Positions 1-8,205 of a stretch of DNA of 64,000 nucleotides are shown one piece after another. The notes beneath the pieces are model-generated. The model worked only from the letters and a program-made list of their open reading frames with translations, was not told the DNA's origin and made no database searches. Location of the stretch: contig NZ_BJNZ01000016.1 in NCBI RefSeq assembly GCF_006539945.1, positions 1 through 64,000 of the forward strand. Direction: 5' to 3'. The stretch comes from Cellulosimicrobium cellulans (lineage in GTDB: Bacteria > Actinomycetota > Actinomycetes > Actinomycetales > Cellulomonadaceae). Numbering within the stretch: the stretch's first letter is position 1; each line of letters begins with the position of its first letter. The position numbers and the translations under genes were made by a program.

Positions 1-763
1 CCTCGTCGGGCGCGAGCCGGTTGTTGCGCTTGGTCAGGGCCCGGCGCGTGTGGGGGAACCAGTAGAACTCGAAGTGGTCGTTGCCCCCGACGAGCCCGTC
101 GGCGTCGTCCGGCGCGCCGAGTCCCTCCAGCACGCGGTCCAGCGGCCAGGGCTCCTCCTGTGCGCGGAGCAGGAACGCCGGCACCACCTCGAGCGTGACC
201 GCCGACAGGATGCCCGTGACACCGAGCCCCAGGCGGCTCAGCTCGAACAGGTCGCGGTCCTGCGCGGCCGACGCCTCGCGCACCTCGCCGTCCGCCCCGA
301 CGACGCGGACGCCGCGCACCTGCGTGGCGAGCCCGCCGAGGCCCGCGCCGGTCCCGTGCGTGCCCGTCGAGATCGCGCCGGCGATCGACTGCCGGTCGAT
401 GTCGCCGAGGTTGCGCATGGCGAGACCCGCGGCAGCGAGGGCCTCGTTGAGCCGGTGCAGCCGGATGCCCGCCCCGACGGTCACGAGGATCGCGTCGGCG
501 TCGGCCTCGCCGGGTGCGCTCGCGCCGCGCGTGATGCGCTCGACGAGGCCGATGCGGTCCAGGTCGAGCAGGAGCCCGTCGGTGACGGCCGCGGGGGTGA
601 ACGAGTGGCCCGCGCCGACGGCGCGCACCGGCATCCCGTCGGCGGCGGCGCGGGCGACGAGCTCGCCCAGCTCCGCCTCGTCGCGCGGGGAGGCCCGACG
701 GCGCGGGGTCGCGGAGGCCGTGCGGGCCCAGTTGGTCCAGGAGAGGGCGTCGTCGCTGCTCAC
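1..763 (-). CDS. FAD-linked oxidase, D-arabinono-1,4-lactone oxidase family (3' end cut by window edge)
   Basis: My translation from the GTG at 763 gives about 254 residues with no stop before the window edge. The N-terminus has the FAD-binding fold of VAO-type sugar-lactone and alditol oxidases: GAGHSFTP at about residues 50-57, where in this family the His of GxGHS commonly carries the flavin, and STGTHGTGA further on. The product would oxidise a sugar-derived lactone or polyol in the cytoplasm. Substrate cannot be told from the fragment, and the C-terminal substrate domain is missing. It is divergent from a PLP deaminase/aldolase with only 44 bp between the two starts, so shared regulation is plausible. 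Family assignment is fairly sure; enzyme name is not. Confidence 0.75.
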   Translation of the reverse strand, partial: MSSDDALSWTNWARTASATPRRRASPRDEAELGELVARAAADGMPVRAVGAGHSFTPAAVTDGLLLDLDRIGLVERITRGASAPGEADADAILVTVGAGIRLHRLNEALAAAGLAMRNLGDIDRQSIAGAISTGTHGTGAGLGGLATQVRGVRVVGADGEVREASAAQDRDLFELSRLGLGVTGILSAVTLEVVPAFLLRAQEEPWPLDRVLEGLGAPDDADGLVGGNDHFEFYWFPHTRRALTKRNNRLAPDE

Positions 764-795
764 AGGTCGTACTGTCTCACGCCCCCCGCGTGGCG

Positions 796-801
796 TACGT
801 T
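796..801 (+). promoter_or_regulatory. -10 box TACGTT of a probable leaderless promoter
   Basis: TACGTT ends 6 bases before the ATG at 808. No Shine-Dalgarno sequence precedes that ATG, so transcription probably begins at or next to the start codon. This favours 808 over the in-frame GTG at 790. Confidence 0.5.
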
Positions 802-807
802 CTCCCC

Positions 808-2076
808 ATGACGAGCGACGCGGCACCCAGGACGACGGTGGGGACGGCCGACCGGGCCGCGGACGAGCGCGGCGCGACGCCGTCGCTGCTCGCCCGCCTC
901 ACGCGCGCGACCGCGGACCTCGACGGGCCGCTCGCCGTCGTCGACCTCGACCGGTTCGACGCCAACGCCGACGAGCTCCGGGCACGCGCGGGCGGGGTGC
1001 CCGTGCGCGTCGCGTCGAAGTCGGTGCGCGTCCGCTCGCTCGTGACGCGGGCCGGGGAGCGCGGCTTCCAGGGCGTCATGGCGTTCTCGGTGCGCGAGGC
1101 CTTGTGGCTCGTCGACGCGGGCGTCCGCGACGTGCTCGTGGGTTACCCGTCCGTGGACCGCGCGGCCCTCGCCGCGCTCGCGCGGCACGAGGCCGGGCGG
1201 CGCGAGATCACGCTCATGGTCGACGACCCCGCGCACCTCGAGCTCGTCCGGCAGGCGCTCGCGGAGGCCGGCACCGGTGACGAGCCGCCCGTGCGCGTGT
1301 GCCTCGACGTGGACGCGTCGTTGCGCGTCGGCCTGGGGCTCGTCACGGTCCACCTCGGGACGCGGCGCTCGCCCCTGCACGACCCTCCGGACGTCGCTTC
1401 GCTTGCGGCACGCGTGGCGTCGACGCCCGGCCTCGCGCTGCGCGGCCTCATGTTCTACGAGGCCCAGGTCGCCGGGATGCCCGACTCGAGCCTCGCCGTG
1501 CGCGCGGTCAAGCGGCTCTCGGTGCTCGAGCTGGGCGAGCGCCGCGGCGAGGTCGTCGCGGCGGTGCGCGACGTCGTCGGGCACGACCTGGAGCTCGTGA
1601 ACTCGGGCGGCACGGGGTCGCTCGAGACCTCGTCGGCGGACGGCGTCGTCACGGAGGTCACCGCGGGGTCGGGTCTGTACGTCCCCGGGCTCTTCGACGA
1701 GTACCGGTCCTTCCGGCCGCGGCCGTCCGCCTTCTTCGGCCTCGACGTGGTGCGCGTGCCCGCCGCCGGGTGGGCGACGGCGTTCGGCGGCGGGTACGTC
1801 GCGTCCGGTCCGGCGTCACGCAGCCGCCTGCCGCGCGTGGCGACGCCCGGGTGGGCGCTCACCGGCCGCGAGGGGGCGGGCGAGGTCCAGACGCCGCTGC
1901 ACCGGACCCGGGGCGCCGCGGGCGCCCCCGACCTCGGCGTCGGCGACCGGGTCTGGTTCCGCCACGGCAAGGCGGGCGAGGCGATGGAGCGGTTCGACCG
2001 CGTGCACCTGGTGCGCGGGGACGAGGTGGTCGACGTCGTCCCGACGTACCGCGGCGAGGGCAAGAGCTTCGGCTGA
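808..2076 (+). CDS. Amino-acid deaminase/aldolase, fold-type III PLP enzyme (D-threonine aldolase / D-serine dehydratase-like)
   Basis: The 422-residue protein has an alanine racemase-type N-terminal barrel. PLAVVDLDRFDAN opens the domain, and the Lys in VRVASKSVR is the expected PLP Schiff-base residue. The C-terminal part has HGKAGEAMERFD, which resembles the metal-binding tail of D-serine dehydratase-like proteins. The expected reaction is cleavage or deamination of a beta-hydroxy D-amino acid in the cytoplasm. Start 808 is chosen because a TACGTT -10 box lies 6 bases upstream and there is no ribosome-binding site. It is divergent from an FAD lactone oxidase, a pairing I recall from other actinobacteria. 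Exact substrate is unknown. Confidence 0.75.
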   Translation: MTSDAAPRTTVGTADRAADERGATPSLLARLTRATADLDGPLAVVDLDRFDANADELRARAGGVPVRVASKSVRVRSLVTRAGERGFQGVMAFSVREALWLVDAGVRDVLVGYPSVDRAALAALARHEAGRREITLMVDDPAHLELVRQALAEAGTGDEPPVRVCLDVDASLRVGLGLVTVHLGTRRSPLHDPPDVASLAARVASTPGLALRGLMFYEAQVAGMPDSSLAVRAVKRLSVLELGERRGEVVAAVRDVVGHDLELVNSGGTGSLETSSADGVVTEVTAGSGLYVPGLFDEYRSFRPRPSAFFGLDVVRVPAAGWATAFGGGYVASGPASRSRLPRVATPGWALTGREGAGEVQTPLHRTRGAAGAPDLGVGDRVWFRHGKAGEAMERFDRVHLVRGDEVVDVVPTYRGEGKSFG

Positions 2077-2154
2077 CGCGGCCCGGCCGGGCGTCCCCGG
2101 GACCGGTCCCGGGGCGGGCGGGCCGCGCTGACGGTCGTCGAGGCGGCTCCCCGG

Positions 2155-2160
2155 TACCCT
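2155..2160 (+). promoter_or_regulatory. -10 box TACCCT of a probable leaderless cysS promoter
   Basis: TACCCT is followed by 7 bases and then the GTG start of cysS at 2168. There is no purine-rich ribosome-binding site in the gap. Confidence 0.55.
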
Positions 2161-2167
2161 TGCGGAC

Positions 2168-3598
2168 GTGACTCTTCGCCTGTTCGACACCGCCACGCGG
2201 GACGTGCGCGACTTCGTGCCCCTGACTCCGGGCGAGGTCGGCATCTACCTGTGTGGCGCGACCGTCCAGGCGGCCCCCCACATCGGCCACATGCGCTCCG
2301 CCGTCGCGTTCGACGTGCTCGTGCGCTGGCTGCGGCGCGGCGGGTCGCGCGTGACGCTCATCCGCAACGTCACCGACATCGACGACAAGATCCTCGTGAA
2401 GTCCGCCGACGCCGGCGAGCCGTGGTGGGCCTGGGCCGCGACGTACGAGCGCGCGTTCACCGCCGCCTACGACGCCCTCGGCGTCCTGCCGCCCACGTAC
2501 GAGCCGCGCGCGACCGGGCACGTGCCGGACATGGTCGAGCTCATGGAGCGCCTCGTGGAGCGCGGGCACGCGTACACGACCGGCCCGGGCGACGTGTGGT
2601 TCGACGTGCGGTCCTGGTCCGAGTACGGCTCGCTGACCAACCAGCGCCTCGAGGACCTCAACCCCGTGCCCGACGACGTCCCCGCGGACGCCGAGGAGGC
2701 CGCCGCCAAGCGCGACCCGCGCGACTTCGCGCTCTGGAAGGCGCCCAAGGAGGGCGAGCCGGAGACCGCGTCCTGGCCCACGCCGTTCGGCCGCGGCCGT
2801 CCCGGCTGGCACCTCGAGTGCTCCGCGATGGCGCGCCGCTACCTCGGCGACACGTTCGACATCCACGGCGGCGGGCTCGACCTGCGCTTCCCGCACCACG
2901 AGAACGAGCAGGCGCAGTCGCGCGCCGCGGGCTACGGGTTCGCGCAGCACTGGCTGCACAGCGCGTGGGTCACGCAGGGCGGCGCCAAGATGAGCAAGTC
3001 CCTCGGCAACGGTCTGCTCGTGCGCGAGGTCCTCGCGACCACGAGCCCGGCCGTGCTGCGCTACGCCCTCGGGTCCGTGCAGTACCGCTCGATGCTCGAG
3101 TGGACGCCCGCGACGGTCGTCGAGGCCGAGGCCACGTGGGAGCGGCTCGCCGGGTTCGTCGAGCGCGCGACCGAGCGCGTGGGCGACGTCGGCGACGTGA
3201 CCGAGGCCGAGCTGCCGACCGCGTTCACCGCGGCGATGGACGACGACCTCAACGTGCCCGCGGCGCTCGCCGTCGTGCACGAGCACCTGCGTGCGGGCAA
3301 CGCGGCGCTCGCCGACCGCACGACGGCCGCCGACGCCGTCGCGCGGCACCACCTCGTCGCGGTGCGGGCCATGCTCGACGTCCTCGGGCTCGACCCGGGG
3401 GACGCGCAGTGGGCCGACCGCGGGGACTCCCGCTACGCCGCGGTGCTCGACGCCGTCGTGGGCGCGGAGCTCGCGGCCCGCGCCGAGGCGCGCGCTGCAC
3501 GCGACTTCGCGACCGCCGACGCGATCCGCGACCGGCTCGCCGCGGCGGGAGTCGCGGTCGAGGACTCGGCCGACGGCGCGCGCTGGACCCTCGCCTGA
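2168..3598 (+). CDS. cysS: Cysteinyl-tRNA synthetase
   Basis: The 476-residue class I aminoacyl-tRNA synthetase charges tRNA-Cys with cysteine. Visible features are the zinc-ligand Cys29 in YLCGATVQ, the HIGH signature at 38-41, WHLECSAM with a further zinc Cys, FPHHENE, and KMSKS at 274-278. The helical anticodon-binding C-terminus ends at residue 476, the normal length. The sequence is CysS rather than the mycothiol ligase MshC, because the full C-terminal tRNA-binding region is present. Translation probably starts on a leaderless GTG. rlmB follows after a 231-bp gap, an order common in actinobacteria where ispD/ispF often precede; those are absent here. Confidence 0.97.
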   Translation: MTLRLFDTATRDVRDFVPLTPGEVGIYLCGATVQAAPHIGHMRSAVAFDVLVRWLRRGGSRVTLIRNVTDIDDKILVKSADAGEPWWAWAATYERAFTAAYDALGVLPPTYEPRATGHVPDMVELMERLVERGHAYTTGPGDVWFDVRSWSEYGSLTNQRLEDLNPVPDDVPADAEEAAAKRDPRDFALWKAPKEGEPETASWPTPFGRGRPGWHLECSAMARRYLGDTFDIHGGGLDLRFPHHENEQAQSRAAGYGFAQHWLHSAWVTQGGAKMSKSLGNGLLVREVLATTSPAVLRYALGSVQYRSMLEWTPATVVEAEATWERLAGFVERATERVGDVGDVTEAELPTAFTAAMDDDLNVPAALAVVHEHLRAGNAALADRTTAADAVARHHLVAVRAMLDVLGLDPGDAQWADRGDSRYAAVLDAVVGAELAARAEARAARDFATADAIRDRLAAAGVAVEDSADGARWTLA

Positions 3599-3611
3599 CG
3601 ACCGTCCCCGC

Positions 3612-3690
3612 GAGGTAGAGGCTTGGTACCGCGAGGTAGAGGCGTGGTCGTGACCTTGCCTCTACCTCGGTGGACCACGGCTCTACCTCG
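3612..3690. repeat. R1 repeat locus A: two forward plus two inverted 21-bp units
   Basis: Forward units begin GAGGTAGAGGC at 3612 and 3633, 21 bp apart. Inverted units end in CTCTACCTC at 3668 and 3689, also 21 bp apart. The inner pair can fold into a stem of 17 bp with two mismatches and a GT loop. It lies just after the cysS stop and reads GAGGTAG-first in the cysS direction. A terminator or REP-like role is plausible; the function is unknown. Confidence 0.85.
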
Positions 3691-3829
3691 GCGGGGTGTC
3701 TGAGGGACACTGGAGTCGGTGGCGCACCTGCGCCCGCTCGCACGAACCGACCGACCTGACCGACCGGACCGGCGTCGATCCACCTGACCGACACCGACCG
3801 ACCTGACCACGACACGACGGGTACACCCA

Positions 3830-4843
3830 ATGGCTGGCAACTCACAACGACGCGGCGCGACCCGCAAGCCCGGCAGCAAGAAGGGCGCGACCGTCGGCTC
3901 CGGCGGGCAGCGGCGCAAGGGCCTCGAGGGTCGCGGGCCGACGCCGAAGGCCGAGGACCGCGTCTACCACGCGGCGCACAAGCGCAAGGCGGCCGAGGAG
4001 AAGCGCGCCACGACGCCGACCGGTCGCGGGGGCGCCCCGCGGGGCGGCCCCGCCAAGGGCGGCACCTCGCGCGGCGGCGGCCCGAAGGGTCGTGGCTCGG
4101 TGCAGGAGGTCGTCGCGGGCCGCAACTCCGTGCTCGAGGCGCTGCGGGCGCGCATCCCCGTCGAGGTGGTCTACCTCGCGTCGCGCCTCGACGCCGACGA
4201 CCGGACCCGGGAGATCGTCGACATCGTCGCGGGCCGGGGCTACGACCTCCTCGAGGTCGGCAAGCCGGAGCTCGACCGCCTCACCGACGGCGCCGTGCAC
4301 CAGGGCGTCGCGATCAAGGTGCCGCCGTACGAGTACGCCGACGTCGACGACCTGCTCGACGCGGCCGAGGCGACGGGGCGCCCGCCGCTGATCGTCGCGC
4401 TCGACGGCGTGACCGACCCCCGCAACCTCGGTGCCGTGCTGCGCTCGGCGGGCGCGTTCGGGGCGCACGGCGTGCTCGTCCCCGAGCGCCGCGCCGCGGG
4501 CGTCACCGCGTCCGCGTGGAAGGTCTCGGCCGGTGCCGCCGCCCGGGTGCCCGTCGCGCGCGCGACCAACCTGGTCCGCGCGCTCGGCGAGCTCAAGAAG
4601 GCCGGTTGCTTCGTCGTCGGGCTCGACGCCGGTGGCGAGACCGCGATCGGCGACCTCCAGCTCGCGACCGAGCCGCTCGTCGTCGTGGCCGGGTCCGAGG
4701 GCAAGGGGCTCTCCCGCCTCGTGCGCGAGGCGTGCGACGTCGTCGCGTCCATCCCCATCGGCTCGGACACCGAGTCGCTCAACGCCGCCGTCGCGACGGG
4801 CATCTCCCTCTACGAGGTCGCGCGCCTGCGCCGCGAGGCCTGA
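3830..4843 (+). CDS. rlmB: 23S rRNA (guanosine-2'-O-)-methyltransferase, SpoU/RlmB type
   Basis: The 337-residue SPOUT methyltransferase is expected to 2'-O-methylate G2251 of 23S rRNA using S-adenosylmethionine. The first ~90 residues are a Lys/Arg/Gly-rich tail, as in actinobacterial RlmB. From about residue 92 comes the substrate-binding domain (VVAGRNSVLEAL), then the SPOUT knot with DPRNLGAVLRSA, AGSEGKGLSRLV and SLNAAVATGI. The leader from 3700 to 3829 has short CCGACCTGACC-type repeats and no clear ribosome-binding site, so the start is assigned by homology of the N-terminal tail. It sits downstream of cysS and converges on the DUF4032 gene. Confidence 0.93.
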   Translation: MAGNSQRRGATRKPGSKKGATVGSGGQRRKGLEGRGPTPKAEDRVYHAAHKRKAAEEKRATTPTGRGGAPRGGPAKGGTSRGGGPKGRGSVQEVVAGRNSVLEALRARIPVEVVYLASRLDADDRTREIVDIVAGRGYDLLEVGKPELDRLTDGAVHQGVAIKVPPYEYADVDDLLDAAEATGRPPLIVALDGVTDPRNLGAVLRSAGAFGAHGVLVPERRAAGVTASAWKVSAGAAARVPVARATNLVRALGELKKAGCFVVGLDAGGETAIGDLQLATEPLVVVAGSEGKGLSRLVREACDVVASIPIGSDTESLNAAVATGISLYEVARLRREA

Positions 4844-4856
4844 CCGCTCCTCGACA

Positions 4857-4898
4857 CGTCGACGCCCCGCCGGTCCGGTGACCGGTGGGGCGTCGACG
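4857..4898. terminator. Bidirectional hairpin terminator between rlmB and the DUF4032 gene
   Basis: CGTCGACGCCCC (4857-4868) pairs perfectly with GGGGCGTCGACG (4887-4898), and CCGGT/ACCGG extends the pairing inside the loop. It sits in the 60-bp gap between convergent genes. No U-tract follows. Confidence 0.75.
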
Positions 4899-4903
4899 CG
4901 TGG

Positions 4904-6163
4904 TCAGCCGTAGTACTCGGGGTCCTTCTCGCCGGGTGCGAGGCCGAGGATCGCCTTCTCGTCCGGCCGGTGGCGCAGGACGTTCTCGACGTACGACTGC
5001 GTCGCCTCCGCCATCGGGACGTCGCGGCCCGCGCGCTCGGAGATGAACCAGCGGTGGTCGAGGATCTCGTGGAACAGCTGCGCCGGCTCGAGCTTGCGGC
5101 GCAGGTTGCGGGGCACGGCCTGGATCGTGGGCTCGAACACGCCGCTGAGCCAGTCGTGCGCCACGAACTCCTCGTCGTCGTTCTGGCGCTCGGCCGCCGC
5201 GCGGAACGAGTCCAGGTCGTTGAGCAGCCGGCGGGCCTGGTTCTCCTGCACGTCGAGGCCGGTGAGGCGCAGCAGGCGCCGCGAGTGGTGCCCTGCGTCG
5301 ACGACCTTCGGCTGGATCTGCACGGTCGTGCCGTCGATGTCGGTCGTGATCGCGAGCTCGTCCACGTCGAACCCGAGGTTGTTGAGGTGCTCGATGCGCG
5401 CCGCGACGCGCCACCGCTCGTTCGCGTCGAACGACTCCGACGTGGTCAGCGCCTCCCACAGCTCCTCGTAGCGCGCGACGAGGGCGTCACCGATCGCGAC
5501 CTCGTCGACGTCCTCGTCGAGCAGCTCGCCGGCGGCCAGGTCCATGAGCTCGCCGATGATGTTCGTGCGCGCGAGGTCGACGTCGTACGAGCGCTGGCCG
5601 GGCGAGAGCTCGCGGTGCAGGTCGCCCGTCTCCGCGTCGACGAGGAACGCCGCGAAGGTCTCGGCGTCGCGCCGGAACAGGGTGTTCGACAGCGACACGT
5701 CGCCCCAGTAGAAGCCGACCAGGTGCAGGCGCACGAGCAGCACGGCGAGCGCGTCGATGAGGCGGGTCGCCGTGTCCGGGCGCAGTGCCTGGCTGAACAG
5801 CGCGCGGTAGGGGAGCGAGAACTGGAGGTGCTCCGTGATGAGCACCGCCTCCAGCCGCTCGCCGTCCGCGTCCTGGCGCCCGGTGATGACCCCGACCGGG
5901 ACGACGCTCGGCACCTCGAGCCGGCGGAGCTGGCGGAGCAGCTCGTACTCGCGGTACGCGACCGTCTCGCCGATCTCCTTGATCGCGATGACGCGCCCGG
6001 AGAGGCGGACGAACCGCACGATGTGCCGGGAGATACCGCGCGGCAGCGCCGCGAGGGTCTCGGCCGGCCACTCCTCGAGCGGGATGTCCCAGGGCAGGTC
6101 GAGGAGAGCCGGGTCGGGGGCCGACGCGGTGATCTGCAGGTTGTGCACCGTCACGGGGTCCAT
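4904..6163 (-). CDS. DUF4032 domain protein, kinase-like fold
   Basis: The 419-residue protein combines a kinase-like N-terminal half with the DUF4032 C-terminal half. RVIAIKEIGETVAYREYELL looks like a beta3-Lys/alphaC-Glu pair, FYWGDVSLSNTLFR like a catalytic loop (GDxSxxN), and AAFLVDAETGD like a metal-binding DFG equivalent. It resembles lipopolysaccharide-kinase-type folds; a substrate is not known to me. I chose ATG 6163, with GGAG about 12 bases upstream, over a longer frame whose first 47 residues are low-complexity Pro/Ala/Arg and overlap a hairpin. It is widely conserved in actinobacteria (family knowledge). It stands alone, convergent with rlmB. Confidence 0.75.
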   Translation of the reverse strand: MDPVTVHNLQITASAPDPALLDLPWDIPLEEWPAETLAALPRGISRHIVRFVRLSGRVIAIKEIGETVAYREYELLRQLRRLEVPSVVPVGVITGRQDADGERLEAVLITEHLQFSLPYRALFSQALRPDTATRLIDALAVLLVRLHLVGFYWGDVSLSNTLFRRDAETFAAFLVDAETGDLHRELSPGQRSYDVDLARTNIIGELMDLAAGELLDEDVDEVAIGDALVARYEELWEALTTSESFDANERWRVAARIEHLNNLGFDVDELAITTDIDGTTVQIQPKVVDAGHHSRRLLRLTGLDVQENQARRLLNDLDSFRAAAERQNDDEEFVAHDWLSGVFEPTIQAVPRNLRRKLEPAQLFHEILDHRWFISERAGRDVPMAEATQSYVENVLRHRPDEKAILGLAPGEKDPEYYG

Positions 6164-6220
6164 TGTCCACGGTCTCCGTCGAGCGGCCGACGTGCGTGCG
6201 TCGTCTCGCGGCACGACGTC

Positions 6221-6257
6221 GGCGCCCGCCGGCCTCGGGTCGGGGCCGGCGGGCGCC
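6221..6257 (-). terminator. Strong GC hairpin upstream of the DUF4032 gene
   Basis: A 14-bp perfect stem (6221-6234 with 6244-6257) has a 9-base loop. It lies in the 151-bp gap between two minus-strand genes. With the next hairpin it probably ends the transcript of the secreted TIM-barrel gene. Confidence 0.7.
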
Positions 6258-6275
6258 GGGTCGGGCTGGGGTGGT

Positions 6276-6309
6276 CCCGGGTGCGGGCCTGACGAGCCAC
6301 GCACCCGGG
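6276..6309 (-). terminator. Hairpin directly after the stop of the secreted TIM-barrel gene
   Basis: CCCGGGTGCG (6276-6285) pairs with CGCACCCGGG (6300-6309). It begins 6 bases beyond the stop codon and is followed by a second hairpin at 6221-6257, giving a tandem terminator. Confidence 0.75.
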
Positions 6310-6314
6310 AGCCG

Positions 6315-7985
6315 TCAGGCGCAGTCGAGCGCGTCGTGCTCGACGTCGACGGTCGAGGTGACCTCCTCGCCGTCGACCGTCGCGGCGCCCGTGACGGTCA
6401 CCGAGCCGCTCGCGACCGAGGCCGAGCGCACCGCGAACGACTGGTACGCGTTCGCGCCCGGGGCGACGTCGGCGAACTCGCGGGTGCCGTAGGCCGTCGT
6501 GAGGGTCACGTCGACCGGCGAGTCCTCGCCGTTCGCCGCGCGGACCGCGAGGTACGCCTGGCCGGCGAGGCACCGCGCCTGTACCTCGACGTCGAGGTCG
6601 AGCTGCCCGCTCGGCGTGCCGTAGACCTCGAGCTCGTAGAGCGAGAAGCCCCACTGCGTCGCGCGCTCCGTGAGGTAGAGGCGCACGTGGCGGCCCGTGG
6701 CCGCGACGTCCAGCTCGTCGTAGCCGCCGTCACCGTCGGCGACGGTGCGCACCGTGGTCCAGGTCTCGCCGTCCGGCGAGGTCTGGATCTCGTACCCCGA
6801 CCCGTACGCGGTCTCCCAGTCGATCACGACCTGGCTGAGGTCGTAGCTCGCGCCGAGGTCCACCGCGATCCACTCCGGGTCGTCCCACGCGCTGCTCCAG
6901 CGGGTCCCGGCGTTGCCGTCGACCGCCTTCTCGGGCTCGTGGCCGGCCTCGTCGATGCTGGAGGCCGTCACCGGGCGGCCCAGGGCGAGCGACTCGTCGC
7001 CCTCGTTCCCGCCCCCGTCCTCGGACTCGAAGCAGCGGAGGTACCGGTAGGACTCCGCCGAGGTCTCGAACGACGGCGCCCAGTCCCACTCGTAGGTGTA
7101 GTACTGCACGTACGGCTCGGCCGCGGCGATGATCGCCGGGAGGTCCAGCTCGCCCCGGCCGAGGGCGACCTGCCGCATGTCGCCCGGCGCGTTCACGTTC
7201 ACGGCGTCCTTGATGTGCAGGAGCTCGATGCGGTCCCCGTGCTCCTCGATCCACGCCGGGACGTCGAGGCCGGCGTCGGCGGCCCAGCCGACGTCGAGCT
7301 GGAACGTGACGTAGCGCGGGTCGGTGTTGGCCTCGATGACCTCCCAGGCGCTGACCATCTCGCCCGTCACCGGGTCGGGGTACCGCGTGGTGAACTCGCT
7401 CTGGTGGTTGTGCAGCACGATCTTGTTCGCGCCGTTCTCGTGCGCGTACTGGCCGAGCTGGTCGACGTAGGCCGCGGTCGCGACCGCCTCGGCGTAGGTG
7501 CCGTAGCCTCCGGCCATCCCGCCGGTCCCGATGTAGTCCTGACCCAGCGCGACGGCGTACGCGACGGTCTGGGGCCACGAGCCCCAGTCCGTGCTGCCGT
7601 GGCTGGAGGACACCGCGAGGCCGTGCTTGTCGAGGATCGCCTGGTACTCCTCGACGGGCATCGAGTAGGGCTGGTTGTACGGCTCCACGTTGGTGAACCC
7701 CGCGTCGGCCACCTCCCCGAGCACGCGGTCGATCGTCTCGACGGACGGGGTCCCCGAGCCCCCGAGCTCACCGACGTGCGTGTAGAGCTGGATGGAGATC
7801 TTGGAGTCGGGCAGCCCGTCGTCCGGGCCGCACGTCTCGGCCGCGGCGAGGGTGGCGGGAGGGCTGGTCGTGGCGGACGGGGTCGCGACGGCCGGGGCGG
7901 CGGCGAGCGTGACCGCGACGAGCGCGCCGCCCGTCAGTGCCGCGCCGAGGCGCCGAGCGCGAGAGGCATGGTGCGAGATCTGCAT
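6315..7985 (-). CDS. Secreted sugar-isomerase-like TIM-barrel protein with F5/8-type C domain and a C-terminal actinobacterial module
   Basis: The 556-residue exported protein starts with a twin-Arg-like basic n-region and hydrophobic core ending near AAPAVA. Residues ~50-325 form an AP-endonuclease-2/sugar-isomerase TIM barrel (ISIQLYT, FTNVEP, VLHNHQSEF, TFQLDVGWAADAG, LLHIKDAV). Residues ~335-460 are an F5/8 type C (CBM32-like) module (RPVTASS, WSSAWDDPEWIAVDLG, GFSLYELEVYG). Residues ~465-556 are a beta-rich module shared with the secreted protein at 51598-53799. It probably acts outside the cell on a carbohydrate-derived substrate, but no reaction can be assigned. ATG 7985 has GGAG upstream. 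A LacI-type operator sits 12 bp upstream of the start. Confidence 0.75.
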   Translation of the reverse strand: MQISHHASRARRLGAALTGGALVAVTLAAAPAVATPSATTSPPATLAAAETCGPDDGLPDSKISIQLYTHVGELGGSGTPSVETIDRVLGEVADAGFTNVEPYNQPYSMPVEEYQAILDKHGLAVSSSHGSTDWGSWPQTVAYAVALGQDYIGTGGMAGGYGTYAEAVATAAYVDQLGQYAHENGANKIVLHNHQSEFTTRYPDPVTGEMVSAWEVIEANTDPRYVTFQLDVGWAADAGLDVPAWIEEHGDRIELLHIKDAVNVNAPGDMRQVALGRGELDLPAIIAAAEPYVQYYTYEWDWAPSFETSAESYRYLRCFESEDGGGNEGDESLALGRPVTASSIDEAGHEPEKAVDGNAGTRWSSAWDDPEWIAVDLGASYDLSQVVIDWETAYGSGYEIQTSPDGETWTTVRTVADGDGGYDELDVAATGRHVRLYLTERATQWGFSLYELEVYGTPSGQLDLDVEVQARCLAGQAYLAVRAANGEDSPVDVTLTTAYGTREFADVAPGANAYQSFAVRSASVASGSVTVTGAATVDGEEVTSTVDVEHDALDCA

Positions 7986-7996
7986 GAGGCTCCAAT

Positions 7997-8010
7997 TGAC
8001 AGCGTTGTCT
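7997..8010. promoter_or_regulatory. Candidate LacI-family operator TGACAGCGTTGTCT
   Basis: The 14-bp near-palindrome has a central CG and GACA/TGTC arms, the layout of LacI/GalR operators such as TGACAACGTTGTCA. It lies 12-25 bp upstream of the ATG at 7985, where a repressor would block the secreted TIM-barrel gene. No LacI regulator gene is in the window. Confidence 0.5.
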
Positions 8011-8056
8011 ATTTGGCTGACGAACATGCGACTTCTGGTGTCACGTGTGCAAAAGT

Positions 8057-8085
8057 AGTGTTGTTGTCGACCATGACCCTGTCAA
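8057..8085 (-). promoter_or_regulatory. Candidate promoter TTGACA-N17-AACACT for the TIM-barrel gene
   Basis: On the minus strand a consensus -35 (8085-8080) is followed by 17 bases and AACACT (8062-8057). The region 7986-8090 is unusually AT-rich for this window, which fits a regulated promoter. Exact start point is uncertain. Confidence 0.45.
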
Positions 8086-8145
8086 GGGCGAGCCTCGCTG
8101 CCCGCGACCGGCACGGGCCTCGCGGAGTACCGTGCCCCCGGACGA

Positions 8146-8185
8146 CGCAGGGCGGGTCCCCCCGATCGGGAGGACCCGCCCTGCG
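8146..8185 (-). terminator. Terminator of the MsiK-like ATPase gene
   Basis: A 14-bp perfect stem (8146-8159 with 8172-8185) with a 12-base loop starts 21 bases past the stop codon of the ATPase gene. Confidence 0.85.
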
Positions 8186-8205
8186 GCGGTGCTGCGTGAC
8201 GGGTG

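Noticed and set aside
3700-3829. CCGACCTGACC micro-repeats before rlmB as an operator
   Set aside because: They look like low-complexity slippage DNA with irregular spacing and no symmetry; nothing links them to a regulator.
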